A stretch of 9,993 nt of DNA from Chlamydiota bacterium. Its GTDB lineage: Bacteria; Chlamydiota; Chlamydiia; Chlamydiales; Criblamydiaceae. Positions 1-6,273 of this stretch are shown here, piece after piece; within the stretch, counting starts at the first letter, position 1, and each line of letters opens with the position of its first letter. Below the pieces are notes generated by a model. That model did not search any database. It had not been told where the DNA came from and saw nothing but the letters and a program-made list of their open reading frames with translations. The position numbers and the translations under genes are program-made. The stretch spans positions 1 through 9,993 of the forward strand of contig JAJFMC010000211.1 in NCBI GenBank assembly GCA_021772365.1. The letters are read 5' to 3'.

Positions 1-67
1 GCGCATCCAGTTCAGAAGGTAATTTGTTAATAAGACTTGAACTACTTTAAAAAAATCAGTATTAGTT

Positions 68-87
68 GGAGGTGAATTATGGATTAG
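68..87 (+). promoter_or_regulatory. Shine-Dalgarno plus two-codon start-stop ORF ahead of malQ
   Basis: GGAGG at 68-72 lies 6 bases before ATG at 79, an ideal spacing, but this ATG reads ATG GAT TAG and ends at 87, out of frame with malQ. The plausible malQ ATG is at 93, five bases after that stop and 20 bases after the GGAGG. Either ribosomes terminate and reinitiate at 93, or malQ starts at GTG 72 or TTG 66, which lack a clear SD, or one base has been lost or gained near the start. The sequence alone cannot separate these. Confidence 0.45.
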
Positions 88-92
88 CACAA

Positions 93-1640
93 ATGAATTC
101 TTTGAAAACGATTAAGAATACAGCGGCAAAAAAACATTGGAAGAAAATAGGAGTTACACAACACTGTGGTGTCAATATTTTTCTCCCTGCTCTCAGAAGC
201 AAAAATACTCTTTCTGTAGGAGAATTTCGTGATCTCATCCCTATGATTGATTGGTGTGCTGATCTTGGATTAGATATCATTCAGCTTTTACCTATTAACG
301 ATAGTGGCTTAGACAAAAGCCCCTACAATGCTCTTTCAGCTTTTGCATTGAACCCGGCCTATCTAACTTTGCCGAAATCGGATACCCCAAATCAACAGGC
401 GATTTTAAAAGACTTGAAAAAGTTTAAAAAGGGGAAATATTTCAATTATATTAAAAACTATGAGTTGAAGCATCAGTATCTAAAAGTACATTTCGACCAC
501 TTGAAAAGTAATAATTCTGAACTGATGAAATTTATCGATGAAACCCCATGGCTCATTGGATACAGCTACTTCAAAACTCTAAAAGTGTTTAGAAAATGGA
601 GCTCTTGGCAAGATTGGAAAGAAGAACCGCAAAAAGTTATGTCACTTAATGACGTTCCTGTACGCCATAAAAAAAGCGTTTTGTTTCATTGCTATGTACA
701 GTATCTCTGTCACCAGCAAATGATAAATGTCAGTTCTTATGCTGAATCACACAATATCATGATTAAGGGGGATATCCCCATCCTAATTTCTCCGGAAAGT
801 GCTGATGTTTGGTTAAATCGTGAATTATTTCATCTACATTACAGCTCAGGAGCTCCTCCAGATCAGTATTCACAGAAAGGACAGTATTGGGGATTTCCTA
901 CATATAATTGGAAAGAACACGAAAAAAATATTCTTAAGTGGTGGACAGATCGTTTACGGTATGCTGAAAATTTTTATGATCTCTATCGTATTGATCACGT
1001 AGTAGGGCTGTTTCGTATGTGGTCAATTCCTAGAGGAGAACACTCTTTAAATGGTCATTTTGTCCCATCAACAAGGAAGGAATGGATGACACAAGGAGAG
1101 AAAGTATTAAAACACTTTCTTAAAAGCTCATTAATGCTGCCCATAGCAGAAGATCTCGGTCTTGTCCCAAAAGAGATTAAAGAATGCATTCGAAAGTTGG
1201 GTATTCCCGGAACGAAGGTGCCACGCTGGGAAAAAACAACTAACGGGGTGTTCATCGATCTCCAAAAATATCCTTCTATCAGCATGACTACGTTATCGAC
1301 ACATGATAGTGAAACCTTCATTAATTGGTGGCAGCAGTATCCTGAAGAAGCTAAATTTATGGCTGAAAGCTTGGGATGGCAATATCGTATGTATTTAGGG
1401 AAAGAGAGGAACAAAACCATTATTCAGCTAAGTCACCAAAGTAATAGTCTCTTCCATATCAACCTTTTGCAAGATTACTTTTCCTTAATACCTGATTTTT
1501 TATGGAGCGGATCCAGAGGAGAACGTATTAATATACCGGGAAAAGTTGGGATTAGAAACTGGCTTTACCGTTACAAACCGACGGTCGAAAAAATCGTTTC
1601 TAATGCATCGCTGAACAAGCTCATTAAATATACCCAATAG
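93..1640 (+). CDS. malQ: 4-alpha-glucanotransferase (amylomaltase / D-enzyme, GH77)
   Basis: Cytosolic enzyme that transfers 4-alpha-glucan chains between malto-oligosaccharides and releases glucose. Here it would recycle short products of debranching and trehalose release. With ATG at 93 the protein has 515 residues, the short bacterial/DPE1 type without the long N-terminal extension of E. coli MalQ. Seen: GICLPL-like opening replaced by GVNIFLPALRS, then LLPINDSG and SPYNALSAFALNP near residues 65-87; GDIPILISPESADVW (226-240); GAPPDQYSQ and GQYWGFPTYNW (253-273); nucleophile Asp301 in YRIDHVVG; acid/base Glu353 in IAEDLG; third acid Asp405 in STHDSE. The triad is complete. The N-terminal half resembles chlamydial MalQ as I remember it. 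Start choice is uncertain: in-frame TTG 66 and GTG 72 lie further up, but the strong GGAGG at 68-72 is spaced for an out-of-frame ATG at 79 that stops after two codons. ATG 93 fits the family best but has only a weak GGA (81-83). It is convergent with treZ. Confidence 0.95.
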   Translation: MNSLKTIKNTAAKKHWKKIGVTQHCGVNIFLPALRSKNTLSVGEFRDLIPMIDWCADLGLDIIQLLPINDSGLDKSPYNALSAFALNPAYLTLPKSDTPNQQAILKDLKKFKKGKYFNYIKNYELKHQYLKVHFDHLKSNNSELMKFIDETPWLIGYSYFKTLKVFRKWSSWQDWKEEPQKVMSLNDVPVRHKKSVLFHCYVQYLCHQQMINVSSYAESHNIMIKGDIPILISPESADVWLNRELFHLHYSSGAPPDQYSQKGQYWGFPTYNWKEHEKNILKWWTDRLRYAENFYDLYRIDHVVGLFRMWSIPRGEHSLNGHFVPSTRKEWMTQGEKVLKHFLKSSLMLPIAEDLGLVPKEIKECIRKLGIPGTKVPRWEKTTNGVFIDLQKYPSISMTTLSTHDSETFINWWQQYPEEAKFMAESLGWQYRMYLGKERNKTIIQLSHQSNSLFHINLLQDYFSLIPDFLWSGSRGERINIPGKVGIRNWLYRYKPTVEKIVSNASLNKLIKYTQ

Positions 1641-1673
1641 AGGGAACTGCATAAATATTTGGATTGTATTCTA

Positions 1674-1752
1674 GGCCATTTTCCGCCTCACTTAGGGCTA
1701 GTTCTTACAAACAACGCATGGTTGGCTACGAACTCCGCCCCTTGCGAGCCAA
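1674..1752. repeat. GC-rich imperfect palindrome in the malQ/treZ convergent gap
   Basis: Positions 1674-1750 are about 56% G+C by hand count, clearly above the AT-rich genes on either side. Within it, 1695-1740 folds as a broken stem: GGGC (1695-1698) with GCCC (1737-1740), GTTC (1701-1704) with GAAC (1730-1733), TA (1706-1707) with TA (1727-1728), and CAAC (1712-1715) with GTTG (1721-1724) around loop GCATG. A competing pairing joins TTGGCT (1722-1727) to AGCCAA (1747-1752). No T-run follows on the + strand. On the - strand the T-run precedes the stem, so it is not a standard intrinsic terminator in either direction. It could be a dispersed intergenic repeat, a transcript-end structure shared by two convergent mRNAs, or a remnant of a former element. 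Confidence 0.5.
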
Positions 1753-1780
1753 AAAAATCGCTTCATACTGCAACTAATTG

Positions 1781-1796
1781 ATACAATGTATTGTAT
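1781..1796. repeat. Short AT-rich hairpin downstream of treZ
   Basis: ATACAA (1781-1786), TGTA loop, TTGTAT (1791-1796) form a perfect 6-bp inverted repeat 12 bases beyond the treZ stop codon. An overlapping pair TGTATA (1792-1797) / TATACA (1809-1814) reaches into the treZ stop. The stems are all A/T except one pair and have no adjacent T-run, so a role in ending the treZ transcript is possible but weakly supported. Confidence 0.25.
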
Positions 1797-1807
1797 ATAA
1801 CACTTCA

Positions 1808-3625
1808 CTATACACAAATATGCGTAGAATCATAGACCGCAAAACTTAATGGCTCTAAGGTAATACTGTCGTTAAATTGATGAATATTTTCTGTAGAGTA
1901 AAGAGCCTTACTTTGATACACATGGTTATCTACATGAATAGTTTTAGGTGATTCGGAAAAATTAATAACGACTATACAACTGTCACCCTTATTTGTGCTC
2001 TTTTCAATGGTTATCCACTCACCTTCTTCACTATAGTTGACATTTGTTTGTGAATCAGCACTCCTATTAAGCGCTGGATGATCTTTTCGTAAAGCAATCA
2101 ATTTTTGATAGTGACGAAATACTTCCATACATTCTTCATCCTTATTCCAATTCCAATCAAGTAAACATTCACGAAAAGTTTCAATGTCGCCCGGATCACG
2201 AAATCCCTCTGATATTCCATTTAAAGAATATTCTTTTAGCCTCCCTTTCCGCACAGCTTCTTGAAGTTCAGTATCCTCGAAGTCTGTAAAAAAATAAAAT
2301 GGAGTTTTTGTTGCCCATTCTTGTCCCATAAATAGCAAAGGAGTAGACGGTGATAGCAAGAGTAATGTCGATGCTAATAGATACTTCTTTTTGTCGACTA
2401 AAGATGCCAATCTTAAACCATGGGAGGCGTTGGCAATCTGGTCGTGATTTTGGATGAAGTTGACCATCTTGAATCCTGGGATTTCTGCCGACGATTTCCC
2501 ATGGTATCGTTTGCGGAAATTAGACCAAATGCCATCATATACGAATCCATCAGTTAGTGCTTTAGAAATATATTCGACGGATCCGTAGTCTTCAAAATAT
2601 CCTACTCTACTTCCAGTGACAAATGAATGTACTGAGTGATGAAAGTCGTCATTCCATTGTGCGTCAAGTCCACATCCCCCATTAGTTTGTGGACTAACAT
2701 ATTTAGGATCGTTCAAATCACTTTCTGCAATAAGACAAGCTTGACGCCCCTCCTCTTCTGCTGCCTTTGCGAATCGGTCGCGAAGCTCTTCGAGAATGTG
2801 ATAGGCGCTTTGATCAAAAATGCCATGAATGGCATCTAAACGAAGACCATCGATATGAAAATATTTGAGCCAATGAATCGCATTTTCAATAATAAAATCT
2901 CTAACAAATGTAGAGTATTCTCCATCATAGTTAATAGCTTTTCCCCAAGGGGTCGTATATTTTGAGGTGAAGTACGGTCCAAAATCTTCAAGGTGATTAC
3001 CCTCTGGTCCAAAGTGGTTATAGACAACATCGAGGATGACAGCAATACCGTTCTGATGACAGGCATTGACAAGTTGTTTCAACCCAATCGGTCCCCCATA
3101 GCTTTCTTGTGGTGCATAAAGTAGTACACCATCATATCCCCAATTTCTTTCGCCGGCAAAGGTTGCGATAGGCATGAGCTCGATAGTATTGATTCCGAGC
3201 TGTTTCAAATGAGGGATTTTATCGATAACACTCTTGAATGTACCTTGGGCTGTATATGTGCCGACGTGAAGCTCATAGATGATCATTTCTTTTAAATCTA
3301 ATCCTGTCCAATCTTCGTCGTTCCATTTGAAGCTTGTATGATCACAAACTTTACTAGGACCATTAACACCCATGGGCTGCCAAGTGGATGCTGGATCTGC
3401 GCGTTCTGTATAACCATCAAGTATATAAGTGTATTCCACAGGAAAGGAAAGAATATCCACATAAGTGGTAAACACACCATTTTGCTCAGGTATCATGGGT
3501 TTACGTAAATGATATGGTGACGATATGTTCAGTTCAACTTGCTGTACATTTGGTGCCCATACTTTGAATTTTAATGATCCATTATCTTGAATAGACACTC
3601 CGAATTGATGATGATTTTTTTTCAT
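1808..3625 (-). CDS. treZ: Malto-oligosyltrehalose trehalohydrolase (GH13)
   Basis: Hydrolyses the alpha-1,4 bond next to the trehalosyl end made by TreY and releases free trehalose, leaving a glucan shorter by two glucoses. It has 605 residues, a normal length for the family. Domain order: N-terminal beta-sandwich (about 1-100; FGVSIQDNG, LKFKVWAPNVQQVEL), then the GH13 barrel from IIYELHVGTYT (115-124), then a C-terminal beta domain. Catalytic motifs are intact: VILDVVYNHFGPEGN (196-210), nucleophile Asp264 in GLRLDAIH, acid/base Glu301 in CLIAESD, Asp395 in FIQNHDQIAN, and LLFMGQEW at 430-437. The start ATG (3625-3623) overlaps the TGA of treY as ATGA, and a GGAG (plus-strand ctcc 3631-3634) sits 5 bases upstream. 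Translation is therefore probably coupled to treY, giving equal amounts of the two enzymes. The gene ends convergent with malQ. Confidence 0.97.
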   Translation of the reverse strand: MKKNHHQFGVSIQDNGSLKFKVWAPNVQQVELNISSPYHLRKPMIPEQNGVFTTYVDILSFPVEYTYILDGYTERADPASTWQPMGVNGPSKVCDHTSFKWNDEDWTGLDLKEMIIYELHVGTYTAQGTFKSVIDKIPHLKQLGINTIELMPIATFAGERNWGYDGVLLYAPQESYGGPIGLKQLVNACHQNGIAVILDVVYNHFGPEGNHLEDFGPYFTSKYTTPWGKAINYDGEYSTFVRDFIIENAIHWLKYFHIDGLRLDAIHGIFDQSAYHILEELRDRFAKAAEEEGRQACLIAESDLNDPKYVSPQTNGGCGLDAQWNDDFHHSVHSFVTGSRVGYFEDYGSVEYISKALTDGFVYDGIWSNFRKRYHGKSSAEIPGFKMVNFIQNHDQIANASHGLRLASLVDKKKYLLASTLLLLSPSTPLLFMGQEWATKTPFYFFTDFEDTELQEAVRKGRLKEYSLNGISEGFRDPGDIETFRECLLDWNWNKDEECMEVFRHYQKLIALRKDHPALNRSADSQTNVNYSEEGEWITIEKSTNKGDSCIVVINFSESPKTIHVDNHVYQSKALYSTENIHQFNDSITLEPLSFAVYDSTHICV

Positions 3626-6057
3626 GATAACTCCATTAATACAAGTGGTAGTTGCTGGAATAGTTCGGATACTTCAATCTTCGAACTTTTATTGAAATTT
3701 ACGTTTTTTTTGTGGATATGATCATACCCTTCATTTGAATTGTATTCTTCGGGAATGATAATTTGCGTGTGCTCCCAGGAAGAATATTTTGAAAAAAACC
3801 TTCCGGTAGCAGTAATTGTAGTGACTCCATTGGCACTTCGTAAGAATGCAACGACACCTTCTTTCATAGGGCCGATTACTTGTAATGGGACATAATTTCC
3901 TGTCCGATACAGATCGGGATACTTGTTTCTTAATGATAGGCATGTTGTTGTGACATACATTTTTAACAATCCATTGTCGATTTCATGGATCATTTGTGCT
4001 AAAGAGGGTTTCTTTTCATCTAATAATGCCAGCATTTTTTTTCTAGTCACAAAATCTACTAAACGCCGGTTATCGGGATCAACGAGGTCATAAATCCAAA
4101 GTTCCGAACCCTGGTATAAATCAGGAACACCCGGTGATGTGCATTTTAGAAGGACTTGTGCAAGAGAATTATAATAAGCAGGAATGCGTATCGACTGCAC
4201 AAAATTATCAATTTCCGTGAGAAATATAGAATTTGATGAGAGTAGATCTTTGATAAACTGCATTAAGAGGTTTTCGTAATAAATATTGGGATTGATCCAG
4301 CTAGTCACTTTTTTTTCTTCTTTTACGGCTTTGATCATATAATCGACAATTCTCTGACTATAATTTTCAATTGAATAGGTTGTAGTCCAAGTTCCTACTA
4401 GAGTTTGATAAAGGAGATACTCATGTTCTGGTTCTATTGAGAGCTTACTATTGTTAGTGTTGTTCCATTCAAATAACTTTGTATGCCATTTCTCAGGAAT
4501 TTCAGATAATACATTAATACGAGCCCTAACATCTTCGCTACGTTTAGTATCATGAGTTGAGGTTGCCAATAGACCTTGTGGAAAATGAGTGCAACGGTAG
4601 CAATTGTTTTTATGGAAGTGTTCTGTAGAATCGTTTTCCTGAGATAACTCTCCCCCTACCTCGTTCATAGAACAGAGTGGGTAAAAGCGGTATAGTGCTG
4701 TATCTTCAACACCTTTAGCCATTATTGGTCCTGTCGTCTTTTGAAAAACGGAAATAAACTCGAAATTCTTGGGATGTATAAATGATGATTCTATTGTTTG
4801 CCATATATCAGGAGTCATATGTGGAGCTATGTTTTGTGCACCTTTCAAAGCAGAGTTAATTATAGAAATATCTTCGGCACAATTTTTTTGATTTTTCGAA
4901 AAGTATGTTCGATATACTGGAAAGGCTGCAATGAATGCCTTCATTGCTTCTAGGCATGTTTCAAATGAAAACTGTGGTGCCTCTCGGTGAAATACCCTTG
5001 CAAGCCTTTGGGTTTCGGGAATCATAATTTCGCTCATTATCTGTAACTTACTATTGATTATGATACTTTCAAGAGGAAGCGTGTTTTGTGTGAAGCTGTT
5101 AAATATTGAAGTGAGCTTTTCGAATGAATCCGGATAAATAAATAATTGATTGAGTTCATTGAGAAAATCATAACCTGTTGTTCCTTGTAATTTCCATTCC
5201 TTCCTGTTGGTTTCGTTTCCTATAAGAATCTTTTCGACAACGATATAAACATCTTTTCTTTTGTCATAAATACGGTTGAGATATTCAGACGGATCATTTA
5301 ATCCATCGATGTGATCAACACGAAGGCCTTGAATAGTTCCTTTATTAAGCCATTCGATGATTTTTTGATGTGTCGCCTCAAATACAGATACATCCTCCAC
5401 GCGAATGCATGCAAGTTCAGAGACATCGAAAAATCGTCGATACTGTAGCTCTTTATTCCCCTCCTTCCATTGTTTAAGACAGTAAAATTGTTTGGAAAGA
5501 AGTTGGAATATATCGTCACCCGCAAGTTGTTTTGTATTTGCTATAGGATAAAATTGATTATGATATTTCAGAGAGATTTGCTTCGAATGATCATTGATAA
5601 TTAAATGTTTTTGCGCTATTTCTTCCTGAAGAGTCTGACCAAGAAAAGGTAAAGTTAGTTGCGGTGGATTAGCTTGGCTTACCTCTTCCCAAAAAACGTC
5701 AAAATAGTTTGCGTAGGCAGATTGTTTTCCATGAACTAACAGGTCGTTCCACCAAGAGTTTTCACTACTGTTAATACACATATGGTTAGGTACGATATCC
5801 AGTAAAATCGACATTCGAAGTTGATGAAGGTTGCTAGAGAGGTGTTCCAATTCTGTTGGGGATCCTAATTCCGGATTGAGTTGGGTAGGATCGACCACAT
5901 CATAACAATGAGAACTTTTAGTACGAGCTTTCAAAATAGGTGATAAATACAATGTACTTACACCTAAATGATTTAGGTAACTAACGACCTCATTAACTTG
6001 TTTGAGAGGGAATTGATAGTTAAGTTGTAACCGGTATGTTGATTGAGGGATAGACAT
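3622..6057 (-). CDS. treY: Malto-oligosyltrehalose synthase (GH13)
   Basis: Intramolecular transglucosylase that turns the reducing-end alpha-1,4 linkage of a linear malto-oligosaccharide into alpha,alpha-1,1, making maltooligosyl trehalose for TreZ. It has 811 residues, within the usual range. Seen: STYRLQLNYQFPL at the N-terminus, STLYLSPILKAR (34-45), ILLDIVPNHM (84-93), nucleophile Asp248 in GLRVDHIDGLNDP, acid/base Glu275 in IVVEKIL, GTTGYDFLN (292-300), Asp503 in LLATSTHDTKRSEDVRARI, and SPGVPDLYQGSELW (641-654). This long insertion-bearing barrel is specific to the TreY family and leaves little doubt. One oddity: the loop I recall as HGYDVVD in relatives reads HCYDVVD here (50-56), Gly to Cys. 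The ATG at 6057 has an AAGAGG (plus-strand 6067-6072) about 9 bases upstream. It is the first gene of a treY-treZ operon and diverges from glgX. Confidence 0.97.
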   Translation of the reverse strand: MSIPQSTYRLQLNYQFPLKQVNEVVSYLNHLGVSTLYLSPILKARTKSSHCYDVVDPTQLNPELGSPTELEHLSSNLHQLRMSILLDIVPNHMCINSSENSWWNDLLVHGKQSAYANYFDVFWEEVSQANPPQLTLPFLGQTLQEEIAQKHLIINDHSKQISLKYHNQFYPIANTKQLAGDDIFQLLSKQFYCLKQWKEGNKELQYRRFFDVSELACIRVEDVSVFEATHQKIIEWLNKGTIQGLRVDHIDGLNDPSEYLNRIYDKRKDVYIVVEKILIGNETNRKEWKLQGTTGYDFLNELNQLFIYPDSFEKLTSIFNSFTQNTLPLESIIINSKLQIMSEIMIPETQRLARVFHREAPQFSFETCLEAMKAFIAAFPVYRTYFSKNQKNCAEDISIINSALKGAQNIAPHMTPDIWQTIESSFIHPKNFEFISVFQKTTGPIMAKGVEDTALYRFYPLCSMNEVGGELSQENDSTEHFHKNNCYRCTHFPQGLLATSTHDTKRSEDVRARINVLSEIPEKWHTKLFEWNNTNNSKLSIEPEHEYLLYQTLVGTWTTTYSIENYSQRIVDYMIKAVKEEKKVTSWINPNIYYENLLMQFIKDLLSSNSIFLTEIDNFVQSIRIPAYYNSLAQVLLKCTSPGVPDLYQGSELWIYDLVDPDNRRLVDFVTRKKMLALLDEKKPSLAQMIHEIDNGLLKMYVTTTCLSLRNKYPDLYRTGNYVPLQVIGPMKEGVVAFLRSANGVTTITATGRFFSKYSSWEHTQIIIPEEYNSNEGYDHIHKKNVNFNKSSKIEVSELFQQLPLVLMELS

Positions 6058-6249
6058 TATATTTTTCCTCTTATTTATTGCGAAGAGAACTCATAAATTA
6101 GGATTTACTTCGGTATACACCCAAATTTTCAACTTATTTGGGTATTTATCCCTTAAGGTTATGCTAGTCGAAAAACATTCCGCAGTAAATGGTTTTATGA
6201 CTAATTTGAGAAAAGAATTGATTAGGATAATCTATTATCTTCTGTTAAC
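6058..6249. promoter_or_regulatory. Divergent treY / glgX promoter region
   Basis: This is the only space from which treYZ (leftward) and glgX (rightward) can be transcribed. On the + strand a GATAAT (6226-6231) and a TATTAT (6233-6238) resemble -10 boxes, and TTGAGA (6206-6211) resembles a -35 box, but their spacings (14 and 21 bases) are poor, so no complete sigma70 promoter can be assigned. On the - strand only fragmentary matches were found. The region also holds the inverted repeat at 6119-6143 and an 8-bp palindrome CCTTAAGG at 6151-6158. No ORF of note occurs. Confidence 0.5.
6119..6143. promoter_or_regulatory. Perfect inverted repeat, possible operator
   Basis: ACCCAAAT (6119-6126), a 9-base spacer, and ATTTGGGT (6136-6143) form a perfect 8-bp dyad in the divergent region. 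Its centre at 6131 is about 74 bases from the treY start and about 143 from the glgX ATG at 6274. No T-run follows, so a terminator is unlikely, and no gene ends nearby. A binding site for a dimeric regulator acting on both directions is the natural reading, but no regulator gene is in the window and the site matches no operator I recognise. Confidence 0.4.
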
Positions 6250-6261
6250 ATGAAAAAAACT

Positions 6262-6266
6262 GGGGA
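6262..6266 (+). promoter_or_regulatory. Ribosome-binding site candidate deciding the glgX start
   Basis: GGGGA lies 7 bases before ATG 6274. The upstream in-frame ATG at 6250 has no purine-rich stretch before it (TATTATCTTCTGTTAAC). The match to the anti-SD is imperfect and needs a G-U pair, so this favours but does not prove a start at 6274. Confidence 0.4.
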
Positions 6267-6273
6267 TAAACAT

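Noticed and set aside
3..50. Open frame from the left edge ending TAA at 48-50 (15 codons, ...NLLIRLELL), possibly the tail of an upstream + strand gene.
   Set aside because: Fifteen codons without a recognisable motif; another frame stays open to 28-30, so a gene end cannot be distinguished from chance.
37..65. TTGAAC, 17 bases, TATTAG resembling a sigma70 promoter for malQ.
   Set aside because: Only 4 of 6 matches in each box, and the transcript would begin about at the malQ ribosome-binding site, leaving it no leader.
1055..1420. 121-codon open frame on the - strand inside malQ.
   Set aside because: Antisense shadow of a clear GH77 gene; no motif, and malQ codes on the opposite strand across all of it.
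1698..1766. 22-codon - strand ORF (MKRFFWLARGG...) in the malQ/treZ gap.
   Set aside because: Lies in the palindromic block, no convincing ribosome-binding site, too short to support as a gene.
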